From contig JBBCBC010000027.1 in assembly GCA_037126765.1 (NCBI GenBank), forward strand, positions 4,550,406 through 4,614,405: a stretch of 64,000 bases of DNA, written 5' to 3'. Origin of the DNA: Stenogyne calaminthoides. Taxonomy: Eukaryota > Streptophyta > Magnoliopsida > Lamiales > Lamiaceae. The notes under the pieces were generated by a model, which did not search any database, was not told the DNA's origin, and was given only the letters and a program-made list of their open reading frames with translations. Positions within the stretch are counted from its first letter, which is position 1; each line of letters starts with the position of its first letter. Both the position numbers and the translations under genes were made by a program. Of the stretch, positions 34,409 to 46,736 are shown in pieces.

Positions 34409-34958
34409 ATACAATAATAATAATTAACTATTTTGGAAGCCTAAAAGAAAAAAAATTATCAGGAGAGGAATAAAAAAGGTTGAAGAATAAGCCTATGTTT
34501 TTATATATTTTTTAAAATGAAATCACTATTCAAGGAATTATTTCCTTAACCTGGGCAATCCGTTATCATTTCATTCCATTTGTATTCTCCATCTTCAACC
34601 ACCAACACCTACTCAGTAATCAAATACTATCTGATAAATGCATGCAGTTTATCAATCAATTTGACAATTTCATTATCGGATTCGTGAATCAATTATTCCC
34701 ATATAATTCTCATAGTAATAAGTCAACAAACAATTATTGTATTGCAAGTCTTGTACTACCAAAAACAATAATTTACACAAATTTCTGCATTTATTAGCTT
34801 AGCATTAGTCTTTGATACTATGAACAAGCCCAGAGGTGATTAAAACTAGTTACTCAGAATTCACTCATGGATCAGTTAACTTCCAATTTTCTCAAAAACA
34901 TAACGTCAAATTACATCAACATATATTTCAGAAAATCAACCAAAGTCTGCACTGAAGT

Positions 34959-37042
34959 TCAGGCTTTAAGACAGCAGTTAAAGTAGCTGAAGATGCTCCT
35001 CCTCGCCTGCACCAAAAATCGACACAAGATACAAATACGCGATTAGAAATGTGGTCACGTTCATACACGAACACGAAAAATCTTGCTCAATTTAAGATAT
35101 ATATCTAGTAAAGATTAAAATGCTAAGAAAATAAAGCCAGCATAAGAAAGTCAATAATATTAATATAAGTTCCCTCATAAAAAGGAAAATGAAAATCAAT
35201 ATCATAGCTTCTTCATTGCATGCGCACCACTCTTACATTCATGTGGTCCAAATCCTTTCAAAATTCACAAGTACGATATGTTGCTTTCTTCCATCAAGAT
35301 GCACACATTTTTAACAATTTGTTTCCACAGTCCATGTGATTCACTTGTTATGAAAAGAACCAATTAAATCTTTGTCATTTTGTGCCACTTCTCCATACAC
35401 AAAAACTATGTCATCTCTCCTCGAGATAAGTTGGTCTCCTATGCACGAGGTTGTAAAAGAGAAGAAGAAAAAAAAATGGAGCGGTTGAATTGCACGGATC
35501 TATAGTGCGTTCTCCAATTGCACACAAGTTTTTGTCTACCCAAATTAAGACACATACTTCTATGAACTAGTTGAATGGCACTCTGTGCAGGTCAAAGAAT
35601 TTTTAAATGGTACTAGCTGTTTTAAAAAGGTATTAGTTTGCCAACATTAGTTGTTTTCACTGAACAATATTAATTGTTTCTACACCTAAGTGTTACTCAA
35701 ACTGATTTATTTCTAAGTCGTCTTTTCCCCTAGCCGACGAGGCAAAGTAAAAAGAAGTCATTATAATCACCCAACCAACAAGTGCTTACTAAATGCCCCA
35801 ACCACATGTATCCCCCACCATATACTTTTCTTGCCACTATTTCAATTAATACCCATAACCAACTAGCAAAATCTGTGTCCCATAATAACCACTTGTACCT
35901 AAACACAACATTAATGTAAAAAAAAAAGGTTGGAATTGTTTTTTCGTCCTGTAATTTGCCACTTCTTTGTTTTGGCCCTATTTTACATCTTGATTTTCGT
36001 CCTGAAACTTACATACTTACGATTTTTTGGTCATTTTGACTTTAAAATTTTGATTTTTCGTCCTGCAACTTACACACTTTTACCACTCTTTGGTTTCGAT
36101 TCATGTAAGTTACAGAACGAAAATCGAAATTAAAAATTTAGTAGGACCAAAAAGTCGAAAGTGTTTACGATCAATAGGTTCAAAACCAAAAAGTGATAAA
36201 GTTACCGGACGAAAATAAATCTTTTTCCCTAAAACAAAACACATTTTGAGAAAAAGAGGAAGTGGTTACTAAAGGAGTGTGGGTGTGATTATCAGTGTTA
36301 ACAGAGTTGGAGCTTCGACTTGCTGAAGAAATGAGGTCTTGTTCATTTCCAATGCTGGCTCTTGATGGATCCCTCTTGTTTTGTTTCCTCATTTCTCGGA
36401 TTTTCGAGAAATCCATCGAGTAATCGGGTATCGCTCCCTTTTGATCCCAGTCCCCAAATTGTGGTACAGACAGCCATCCTGCATTCTTCTGTCAAATTTT
36501 CATGTTAATATGCAAAATTCAACACAATATTTATTTTTTTCCTTGAGTTTTCCGCATTTTTCTCTTGTTTCTTTATTGGCAAACTTGCAACTTTTACTCT
36601 GAAACATGCAACTTGTGTTAGTGAAAACAAATTGCATGTTTCAATATAAACAAGTTGCATGTTTTAAAGAACGAACATTTTAAGCAAGAATTCACATGAT
36701 TAAACATACTAATGATGCAAAAATTGATGAAGAGCGCATCTTAATCTTAAATAAATATGTAATCAAATTTAGGCATGCTGGATTTCAATTCAATTTCAAC
36801 ACAAATTACTTGTACTAATACTAAACATCTGTCACATAATATTGAGCAATTACAACTTTTATACAACATTATCTCAACAGACTTTTATAAAGAAATAAAC
36901 AGCTTTTCAAAAGCTACCACTTTCATAGCTCCTTAAACTATTCTTCAAAGGCAAAAATCAGAAAAACAGCAACGAAGATTAAAATTCAGGGAAGAAAAAG
37001 AAAATGTGGCCAAAGCCCATTTACCTCTTTATGGTCTTCCAT
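34959..37042 (-). CDS. Small NOI-domain (RIN4-like) protein
   Basis: Three exons on the minus strand: 37042-37025 (MEDHKE), 36488-36270 and 35006-34959, all with GT-AG junctions in phase 0, giving 94 residues. Exon 2 carries the NOI motif: VPQFGDWD followed by DYSMDFSKIREMRKQNKR, the nitrate-induced/RIN4 domain. Exon 3 ends SIFSYFNCCLKA, the usual family tail with two cysteines that are acylated to hold the protein on the plasma membrane. In RIN4 this domain is cut by the bacterial protease AvrRpt2. The PQFGDW core is the known cleavage-type site, so this protein could be a target; that is inference. The end of exon 2 is uncertain: a donor at 36269 or one nearer 36225 would both keep frame. 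Intron 2 is long and contains a MITE. Confidence 0.8.
35572..35690 (-). mobile_element. TTGCACGGTGCAA-family MITE in the NOI-gene intron 2
   Basis: In reverse orientation it carries the family words: TTTAAATGGTACTAGCTGTTT, GGTATTAGTTTG and TAGTTGTTTTCACTGAACAA. The terminal palindrome is eroded (GGCACTCTGTGCAGG). Confidence 0.5.
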
Positions 37043-38753
37043 TAATTGACAGCAAAAGCTTGAATTTTTATGTTAAAAAGGCAGTTTCTTTTCCTTTTTT
37101 TTTGTTGAAGTAACGGACTTATATTAAAGGAACACTTGTTTTTTTTAAAAACAATGAATTAAAGAACGTTGAGAAATGAGGGGTTGGCATATAAATCGCA
37201 TAAATCAGTTGATTATTACATAGTGGGAGAGATAATGAGATAAGGGCTGAGTTCTGGTGTAATTACAAAGATGCCACTGGAGTTTCACAAGGACTGACAC
37301 GGTTTGGAAATGGGAAAAGCCCCATTTGGACTTGTCTTTCATAATATGGACACAATAGTTTCATCGCACGATTTAGATACTGTGTGAATAACGTAGTACA
37401 GGCGTATATGCTGCAAGTACTTTGACACAAAATGAACAAACTGACCCATGGTTCTTTTCAAGTGTCGGGAACACATGTTGACTATATTTACAGTAGGTTT
37501 AATCATGTTTTGCATTTTACACTTGTTATTATTTTGTAAAAATATATATCTTAATAAAAATATTTATTATTTTAATTATATGGTAGATTCAGAATTGATG
37601 GAGATCTAACTGATTTCAAAATAGCATTTTTCAAGGTTTGTGCAACATTCATGCGCCAAAGATGGAGAAACCCCCTTATATGTTAGAGGGTCACAGATAA
37701 AAAAAGATTGTGCTAGATTGGGGAAAAAATATTTAAATTTCATGTATGTTTATTATTAATTAAAACTGTATTAAATTGATATTTAATAGTATTTGAACAT
37801 ATATTTTTAGAGTGTTTAATATTATTTGTATCAAATTGATTCTTAATATTAATTAAAATATAAAATAACTACATATTTACAGTTAATTAATTAATTATCT
37901 TAAATCATTAATATAATAAAAAATATAAAAAAAATTAAACAAATTAAAAAAAATATAAGAACCGCGTCAATTTTACACCAACTCATTACACCATCATCAC
38001 CAACTTATTTTACACCAATCATCACCACATCTAATCAAATATAAAAAATGTGGATTTAGCAAAGTTGGTTGTGTTGTGTGCACTATTGATTGAGGGTCCC
38101 TACATGTAGGGATGGTCTATTGGATGTGTAGGTCATGTATGCAATCGGTGCATCGTGCATTCGATAGTGTATATTAAAAATTTGTAACTTGTTACATTGA
38201 AATTTGGGCATTATTACACTGAATTGTACAACTATATTTTACGAACACAGATTGCACGTTTCATTATAACAAGTCGCAAATTTCAATTTAACAAGTTACA
38301 AGTTTCGAAAATACACTATGAAATGCATAGTGCACTTGGTACACAATAATCCTACCCTTATTGGCTATGTTTTAAGATAGTAGAATTGAAAATTTAAGGG
38401 GATGTTTATTTTGTTTATTAGAAAAAAGAATTTGAATTCTGAAATTTTAAAATTGATTTTAGTTCAATATTTTGAAAATTGATTTTAGAGTTTTTTGAAT
38501 AAGAATTATGTCAAATATGGTCTTACGACCTGGAAGAAATTTGTGTTTTCCGCAAATAAAAATCATATATTTGAAGGGCATATATGTACACTAAAATAGA
38601 TAAATGGGCGAGAGAGGAGAAAGAGACATACAATGCATACCAATTTATTTTTTGAGTGAATAAATCATCTTTTTATAAGGGGTAAATGAGAAACTCCCAC
38701 ATCCCGTATCTTTTACCGCTTATTCGGGTGGGTAAGATAAAATATAAGAGTTG
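37043..38753. other. Intergenic DNA upstream of the NOI gene
   Basis: Promoter region of the NOI gene and AT-rich spacer. 38128-38345 is a repeat related to the GTGCACCGTGCA-type sequence at 32785-33200 and 46000-46090 (GTGCATCGTGCATTC near the start, TAGTGCACTTGG at the end). No further gene is seen. Confidence 0.5.
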
Positions 38754-39022
38754 GTATGGTATAAAATTTGTTCACTGTGAAATTGATTTTTTTTTATAGA
38801 TATACATTTTAGTAATATAAGTCACATACTTTAATAATATAAGTTACACACTTCAGTTATCACTACAACACTCTTTGTTATAATATAAGTCACACCCTTC
38901 ATTTTTTGAGTAATACTCTTTATAGTAAAAAGTCACACACTTTACAGTAAAAAGTTACACACTTTAGTAATATAAATCACACTTTTTAACCAATTTCACC
39001 GTAAAACTTGTTCACACTATAC
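38754..39022 (+). mobile_element. MITE, copy C
   Basis: Same family and orientation as 23495-23764, with ends GTATGGTATAAAATTTGTTC and, reversed, GTATAGTGTGAACAAGTTTT. Internal TAATATAAGTCACAC units. Confidence 0.82.
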
Positions 39023-40183
39023 TTTGCCAAAATATAAACTATGGGGTAAAGAACTTAAAAAAAATGAGTGAGTAAATTTTGAAAATATTTGGAGAGAGAG
39101 ACGAGGAAAGTAGAAGAAAGAAATTACTAGAATTTAAAGACAAATTGCAAAATCATACTCATCTTCTTCACTAATTGCATTTTGCTAATCGAACTTTCGA
39201 CTTTTATAGGGAGTCTTGTTGCGGAAAAAAAGCTCTTTGATAAATTTGTGGGCAAATATTTAATATATAAATTGATAAAAATACTATTTTTTTTCTTATA
39301 ATTTGCAAGACGTCCTTCTTTTGTAACAATTTGAAAGTTCATAACAATTTAAAAGTTCAATTCATGCCCCTCAAATTACGAAAATCCTTGCAATGCAATT
39401 ATTAGCAAATATAGTTTCTATTTTCAAAATTTCTCCAAATGTATAATATGGAATAAAGAGAATATAATAGGTGAAAAACAAATTTCTTCCATGTCATAAA
39501 ACCACATTTGAATTTGATATATTCAAAAACTAAGACATAATGAATTATAAAAAAATAACAATTTTTACTTTGAAAGGCCTAAATTTTTATTTTTTTAAAA
39601 AAAAATTAATTATATAATTCTTATTTTTAGGAAAAAAATTATAGTATAAAATATTACTTTTTAGTAATTTTGAAATAAATAATGTTAAATATTTTTAAAA
39701 TGTAATACTTTGTATACCAAAATATATTACTTTAAATATGGTCACCTTAATTTATCTCACTCCATGTAATATTAGAATACTACTATATAATGTTGTCATG
39801 TGCTTGGTGGTAGAAATAATTATTGTAATTAATTATTTTAGGAAAATATTGTAATTGATTGCCTTTAAGAAAACCCGTCAAAAAAAAGAAGATTGCCTTT
39901 AAGAAAAGGAAAAAAAATACTACTAAAGGAGGAAACAATTAATAACGAGGGGTATCATGCATAATTTATTTATTTCAATAATAAATTGGAATTGTATGGT
40001 TTTATCAGGCTTCTTGATTAAATAGAATAGCCTTTTACTATTTATTCTAAAGTAACACACTTGTAAAGTAGATTTATATGTGAATTTTTTATTATTATTA
40101 TATACAAAAATTATTACTGTGACACACAAAAATTATCACTATTTAAAAAATGAATACTTTTTAAACAGTGATATTTTTGGTGC
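39023..40183. other. AT-rich intergenic DNA
   Basis: No gene seen. 40095-40180 holds the hairpin AAAATTATCACTATTTAAAA...TTTTTAAACAGTGATATTTT, a member of the short hairpin repeats also seen near 22823. Confidence 0.5.
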
Positions 40184-40231
40184 TAACCAGCTCATCCGTG
40201 TGGCCGGATACGGACGATGCGGGTGGAGCGC
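40184..40231 (+). repeat. GC-rich 48-bp direct repeat, left copy
   Basis: TAACCAGCTCATCCGTGTGG begins a 48-bp block repeated at 41161-41208 with four mismatches. It is very GC-rich in an AT-rich setting. Together the two copies bracket about 1 kb that includes a transposon insertion. Confidence 0.85.
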
Positions 40232-40328
40232 CGGCGGAGCACCGACTATAAAAATGTGGGATTTTTGGAAGGAGATGCAATGGGGGATTCGCGCTGGTAG
40301 CAACGCATGCGGTTTCGTGCCTAGTAAG

Positions 40329-40988
40329 TAGGGGCGGACGCAGGAATTGAACTCAGGAGGGACACAAAATTTATATAATATATATATATATATATAATTA
40401 ATTAATTTCAAATTTAATAGCAAAAAATTATTTATTATAATGTAGAGTACGTCTTGCATGAATCAATCTTACAGTGAAATAAAACATAATATGAGAATGA
40501 TGTTTTAACATTTTGTAAGGAGTGAATGTTAATTGTTATTTAAAGAACTCTCCCACCATCTCATCTCACGCAAAAATACATATGTTGTATATATATTTAA
40601 GATAATTATAATTTTTTTACCAATGTTGTATATATATTTAAGACAATTATTAAATATTTATAACATTATAAAGAAAAATATTACACTACTTATATTGGTT
40701 AGCAAATAAAAAAGGGAATATAATTTGTACCATTAAAAGGAACTCTTCGCTAAGAGGTAGTAGACTTTCATTAAGCATATGAATTAATAAACAAAATAAT
40801 AAAAAATAATGTAGATGCCTGCAAAAAGTAGGGCTTGAACCCACAATCATGGGTATGCAAAAGAAACTAACTTACCACGAGGCTAAACATGACATCAAAA
40901 ATTATTTTAACATATTAAATATACATAACATCTGTAAAATTGAGGCAGGGCACTTGCCCCCTCTTGTCTCAATGTGTGTCCGCAAGTG
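40329..40988. mobile_element. hAT-like non-autonomous transposon
   Basis: The left end TAGGGGCGGACGCAGG and right end TGTCCGCAAGTG form an imperfect inverted pair. The flanking 8 bases are CTAGTAAG and CTAGTAAT, a near-perfect 8-bp target duplication as made by hAT transposases. The interior is AT-rich, with no transposase frame. A B-box-like GGTTCAAGCCC lies inside on the minus strand near 40826-40837. Confidence 0.7.
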
Positions 40989-41160
40989 CTAGTAATCCGA
41001 GCAAGTTGGCTAGTTCAAAGGCCTTGAGGCCATCGGGCATAGGCTGTATCTGCTGAGTGTCGGACGGGCGAACGAGTCATGCGGCACCCCGGGCAAAATG
41101 CCCCGGTGTATTCCACTTGCACAATGCATGTGGGTTTCGTGCCGAGTAACCTCGATCGAG

Positions 41161-41208
41161 TAACCAGCTCATCCGTGTGGCCGGGTGCGGACGATGCGGG
41201 CAGAGCGC
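41161..41208 (+). repeat. GC-rich 48-bp direct repeat, right copy
   Basis: Right-hand copy of the block at 40184-40231. The GC-rich sequence before it (40989-41160) has no frame that I recognise. Confidence 0.85.
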
Positions 41209-41608
41209 TAATAATTTTTATGTATAATAATAATATTAAAAAATAGAATTTACCGTGAATTCGAGTTCACACAATTTTTTTTTTTATAATAAAGTATAAT
41301 ACTTGGAATTGTAAGGTTTTATGAGGCGTCTTGGTTAAATAGAATAGCATTTAGATTTTTTTATGTCAACTAAAAAGAAACATTCCCCTTCAATTAAAAT
41401 AATCACAGATATATTTAAATAATGCGTCTGATAATCCCTATAGTTTCTAACTTTCTTGTGAACTGGAATTTAAAGAAACAATAAAAAGTTTGGTCAATAC
41501 ATTCCATTCCCCTATACAAAATCTTCTTTTATTGTTTCTCCCAAACTGCACCTGCCATCTTTATTGGAGTATTAAATCCACATAAATAAATACTTGCATT
41601 TAAATTTT

Positions 41609-41752
41609 GATAAAAACTCACATGAGACAGTCTCATGCATTAAATAGAATACAATTTAGTGTAAATCACATTCATTTCTCTCAAAATGTTAAAGCGTCAA
41701 TGTCTCAACTTATGCTTCGTCTCACAGTTAAACCGTCTTAGTGTGCATCTTA
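41609..41752. mobile_element. MITE with GAGACGGTCTCA-type ends, copy 3
   Basis: Begins AAAACTCACATGAGACAGTC and ends ACCGTCTTAGTGTGCATC, with interior TTTCTCTCAAAATGTTAAAG. Same plan as 24446-24612. Confidence 0.65.
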
Positions 41753-42612
41753 AATTTTTATTATAAATGCTTGTGGACGCACTTTTCATTTCGTGTTTTG
41801 CAAAAGGCCAATTTATTAACACCCCATTTTATAGGAAATACGCCATTCAAATTAATTCATCTTTTGCAAGATTAATACACCACCGATTAATTTTTTAAAT
41901 TACTCTTCTCTCTTAACCCTTAATCTCATTTACAATCCAAAAAATCAAAGCACACACTCTTAAAAAAAGAAAAAAAACTATCATTTTAGGGGTGTTTTCA
42001 AACACTACTCCACCCCTAGAAGCACTTTTTTTTTAAAGAAGTTGGGTCTAACCAACTTCTAAAATAAGTGCTTCTACACTATTCAAATGAGGTTGTAAAC
42101 ACACTCTTAGTGTCCTACACAAGCCCCCCATCATCATTGTTGCCGCTTCTGCCACCAAATCTGTATGAGTTTATTACCCAAATAATGATAGATGGTTTAA
42201 ATTTTTTGTTGATAGTTATGGTTTAGGCTATTCAAGATTTTATGTTAAAATATTTGGTTTATGGGACAAATTTTTTTGGATTCTTGACTAAAAGGAATGA
42301 ACTCGCTTTAAATATTCATCGAATGAACTCGCTTTAAATATTCATCGACTGAACAAAGTTTGCGATTTAAGAATTCAGAACTCATTTTTCAATTTTTGAT
42401 TGATTTTAGAAAAAAATCCGAAAGTTTCATACTTTCTCGGAAAAGTATTCTGAAATTGTAAAAATTTTGAAAAAAAAAACACTCGAAAATAATATTTTAA
42501 AATAAATTGAGAGTTCTCGGAATAAAATTTTGTAAAAATACAAAAAATTCGGAAAAAAAAAATTCAAACTCTTCTAAAAATTTGAATTTTTTTCCCGAAA
42601 TTTCAACAAAAA
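41753..42612. other. AT-rich intergenic DNA
   Basis: No gene seen. A perfect 28-bp tandem pair, based on GAATGAACTCGCTTTAAATA, lies at about 42295-42350. Confidence 0.5.
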
Positions 42613-43556
42613 TTCAGAAAAAAGTGCCACTAAACACACCCCAAAATCCTCTAAACACAACCCATTTGTTAAGCACACCCCAATAAAATTTAAAAATTAA
42701 CATGCATTACTAAACACACCCCAATTTTTTTCCTATTATATCCTTATTCTATTAAAATATAAAAATAATACTTTCCTACCTTTCATTTTCTCATGAACAT
42801 TTCTCTCCTAAAAAAATCATTTGATTCTTTTGTATTCATTATTTTTTATGAAAACATTTTTAAAATTTTATATAAAATCAGAAATATATTATAAAAAAGT
42901 CTTCTAAATTATTTCAAACATAAATAAATTCAAAAGATTAATTAGAAAAAAATATTCAAAATCATAAAAAAGCTAAATACAAAATAAAAACATTAAAAAG
43001 TAAACTAAATTTTTTAAAAAAATATTTATATTAAAAAAACTGAAAAAATTAAATGAAATCTATAAAATATTTAAAAAAAATAAATCTAAAAAATAATTAA
43101 GATTAAAAAAAAATAGTAAAACTAAATAAAATCTGAAAAACCCATTTTAATTAAATTAATTTTAAAGATTTATTTTATTTTTTTATATTTTATTTAGTTT
43201 TAATTGGTTTTTTATTTTTTCTTAATTTACTTATTTTGAAGATTTAATAATATTTTATAAAATTTAATTTAATTTTTTTTTCACATTTTTTTTTCAATTT
43301 TTTCTTATTTGATTTTTTTTTTCTAAATTTAGCTCATTTTAAAGATATACTGTTTTATTATTTTTATATTTTAATATTTTTTTTTTCAATTTTTTTTTAA
43401 TTATTTTTTCACGTATAATAATTTTAAAAAACTAGACGTATAAAAAGTAAAGAATCAATTTAAAAGTGAAAAAAAATTTAGAGGACTAAAATCAAAATAT
43501 ATAAAACTTAAAAGAAATACAAAATAGTATCTCATATTTATATAGGGTAACTTAGT

Positions 43557-43592
<36 letters not shown>

Positions 43593-43663
43593 ATTTTTGT
43601 TTTAAAAATTATGGGATGTGGTTAAAGGATATTCGGGTGTGTTTAGTGACACTTTTCAGAAAA
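42613..43663. mobile_element. Foldback element of about 1 kb with A-rich and T-rich arms
   Basis: The ends are inverted: TTCAGAAAAAAGTGCCACTA then AACACACCCC on the left, and GGGTGTGTTTAGTGACACTT then TTCAGAAAAA on the right. Inside, the plus strand is A-rich to about 43140 and T-rich from there to about 43435, and words such as CTAAATAAAATCTGA pair with ATATTTTATTTAG, so much of the element can fold on itself. A (TA)n run lies at 43563-43591. No coding. Confidence 0.7.
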
Positions 43664-44062
43664 ATCGTGCGCAAATTTTTTTTAAACTCGTGATTTGAAA
43701 ATAAACGTGATTTTATTGTCTTACCCAAATTTTTTATTTGTCCAAACTACAACCATATTCTTAAAAACCACAATTAAACAACAAGCACTCCAAAAAAGGA
43801 TTGCAATCTAACTTAGTTTTAAATTAAAAAAATTAAAACTTATATATGTATATCGGGCATGACGAGGAACTCCCATCCTTGTAATAATATTGATCACAAA
43901 TCTACGTGTTTCACTGGAAAAAATGTGAGTACCCTTGGACGCTCTTGCCCGACTTTTTCTTTTTCTTTCCCGAAGAAATTGTACAATGCTTATTCTAGAA
44001 ATTTTATCTAGATTCTATTAGGGGTAAGGGGGTGTATGCGGTTACAATAGAGAAAAGGGTAA
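43664..44062. other. Intergenic DNA, nothing recognised
   Basis: No frame or repeat that I can name. Confidence 0.5.
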
Positions 44063-44494
44063 TTCTGATCAGTGTTTTCATAACTGAACCGGCGACCAAA
44101 TCGGATTGGGTATCAGTTGGCGGTTCAACTGGTTGGACTGACTGTCCAATCGTTAAAATGATCCTTATCAATATTTTTAAAATATTCTCTATATTACATT
44201 AAAAATAAAATAAATATGCACTTATAAAATTTAAAATTATATATATTATAAGTTTCACTTTGAAATAAACACAATAGAATCATAGACAACACAATATAAA
44301 TTAAAATAAGGATGATAAAAATAAGGATTAAGTTTTAATTAATTTTAAAAAAAATTACAAAAAACCGGTTCAACCGGTTTTTCGATTTTGATCAATTTTT
44401 TTTGTTTCAGTCGAAAAAATAATTTTTTAAGAATAATTGAACCGATTTCATGATCGGTTCTCGTTTCAACCCGTTTCTGAAAACAGTGATTCTA
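44063..44494. mobile_element. Small DNA transposon with ATCAGTGTTTTCA ends
   Basis: Left TTCTGATCAGTGTTTTCATA; the right end, reversed, is TAGAATCACTGTTTTCAGAA. Inside both ends are ACCGG/GGTTCAAC words. A related but more decayed sequence begins near 24662. No coding. Confidence 0.6.
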
Positions 44495-44570
44495 ATATTT
44501 TTCTTTATATATGGACAAACTTTTGTTTCTTTAAATGGACATACTTTTCATTTCATGTTTTGCAAAATCT

Positions 44571-44741
44571 TAGCCCATTAAAAATATCTACACACCCATC
44601 CTTTTGCTTTAAAAAGAGAGCCCACTACAAAGCCCATACACATTGAATCGGATCAGCCAAAAACAATATTTACTTTTCATGATTTATGAGCTACATTACT
44701 GGGCCTCTTTTTATGTTTATTCCTACAAAAGAAGGGCCCAT
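44571..44741. promoter_or_regulatory. Orphan cluster of site II (TGGGCY/RGCCCA) motifs
   Basis: AGCCCA occurs at 44571, 44618 and 44632, TGGGCC at 44700 and GGGCCCA near 44735: five in about 170 bases. Such clusters mark promoters of plant growth genes, but no gene is visible within 2 kb on either side. It may be a relic promoter or chance. Confidence 0.35.
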
Positions 44742-46484
44742 ATTTAGAAATTCACAACTCTATTATATTTTAACATGATCCAATCGTTTATGACACAAAC
44801 TTGTTTGAACCCGAGTTAATCGTGAACTCGATTTTTAAAAATATCATTTGTTATATAAATAAAATTTTATCGAAAAACTTTTAATCGATATGCACAAAAT
44901 CTATCACTTGTTAAAAAAAAATCGTTATATTTTTAAACAATGAAAGTTTTTTGTGATAATAGTTATAATTTTTTGCTTGGCATAACAAATGATAGAGTTA
45001 AATGATATAGGCGCGATTCACAAGAAATTATTCTTTCATCATTTATAATCTATATAAACCCAAAATTGTATATATATATATATTTTTTATTTTTGCATTT
45101 TTATTTTAACTACAGAGAGATTATTAAACAAGTGAAGTATATTATAAGTACATAAATTTTCTCATTTCAAATCTTCAAGTTATAAATAACTTAAAAATAA
45201 TTGGCAGTTTATTTTTTGAAGAAAAAAACACATATCTACAATTGCAATTTGCTAAAATGCATTCATTTTTATTTTCTCGAATTTGCAAAGATCAGGTAGA
45301 CTGGTTAAGACTTGAGAGAGTAGTTTTCTTCCGTTACAAACAAATTATTCATATAAATAATATTTAGAAAGGCACAGAGAGCATCAAAATTAAGGAAGTT
45401 TTTCTGATGATGAGTATTTCAATAATTAAAGGGTTAAATAAATAAATATATTTCACTTTAATAAATTAAAATATTATATTAATTGGCATAGCAACACAAA
45501 CGTGTTCAAATTGTACCAAATAAACAAAAAGAAAAAACTAAAATAACAACGTCTAACACTGTAGACTAAGTCTACTTTCTCATCAACACCACACATTTCT
45601 TTGCCTAATAACATCAAAAGAAAATAAAACATCTTTGAAAATATGTAATGAGAATCGATCATTATCATCTTCTTCGTTTCTCTATATGTAAGAATATATA
45701 TGTGTTTGTGATACCAATAAAAATTCACAAACTTTCGAAAAAAAATTGTGCATAATATGAAATTGATATTATTATATTTATAAATAGATATCACTATTCA
45801 TATAAATTAATACCAACATTTAATATTATGATATTAATTTATAAGTGTAATTATATCAATTGATAACTGTACTGTGTTAGTTTATAAGTGTAGTTATACA
45901 AAATTTCTACTATTAATAAATTTCATAAAAAAAAAATTAATTTAATAAGTAATATTTTTTATTTTAATAATAATATTTATATACGTGCACCGTGCAATCA
46001 TATTGTATTTTAGATACGTTCAATTTGTTATACAGAAAGATATAATTTATTTATACTGAACCGTGCAACTAGAGTGCACGATGCATTTGAATGTAGACTA
46101 TGGACATATTTTAGACGTGGCAGAAAATGAGTGGATGGTATCATTTACGCAGAATTAGTGGAATGGAGTAGCACCACAAAACATTTTATCTCTACATCAA
46201 TTTACGTTGTCCACATAATTTGCAACGAAATTTTCTGGTTGAGATTCTCTTTTTCCTTGAAAAAACTAATTCACAAGTCAAATGCCCTTCAATAATTTAT
46301 AAAATTTTCTTGGAAAAAAAGAAAAAATATGTAGTAATATTTATTTTATGATCACACGAAAACAAGACAAAAAGGTATTTATAACTTTTACATTTGAGCA
46401 AATATGAGTGATATTGTAAATTACAACTTGAGCTCAATAAAATGATACACTTTGATATAGTATAATTTATTGTGTGAGATACTA
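44742..46484. other. AT-rich intergenic DNA
   Basis: No gene seen. The minus-strand open stretch 45474-45794 is low-complexity Phe/Ile/Tyr. 46002-46092 is a piece of the GTGCACCGTGCA repeat type. Confidence 0.5.
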
Positions 46485-46736
46485 CTCCCTCCGTCTTAAT
46501 TATACAGACTTATTTTTCTTTTATGAATGTCCTAAATATATAAACTCGTTTCTACATAAAGTAATTTTTTTAAATTAATTTACTAATATAACCTTATGCA
46601 CTAATTATGTTGGAAACTATAACAATCATTAAATATGGATATAATATAATTTTTGCTTGTTTAATTTACTTTTTCAATACAATTTTTTAATCTGTGTAAA
46701 AAGTCAAAAAAATCTATATATTTGGGATGAAGAGAG
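46485..46736. mobile_element. Stowaway MITE
   Basis: Left CTCCCTCCGTCTTAATTATA; the right end ATATTTGGGATGAAGAGAG is its inverted partner. TA lies on both sides (46483-46484 and 46737-46738). It is 252 bp, AT-rich and without coding. Confidence 0.85.

Noticed and set aside
40080..40459. Open frames over the GC-rich island
   Set aside because: They exist on both strands because GC-rich DNA has few stops; no recognisable protein and the area is repeat-bounded.
45474..45794. 106-codon minus-strand frame
   Set aside because: Composition follows AT-rich DNA, with no motif and no neighbouring exons.
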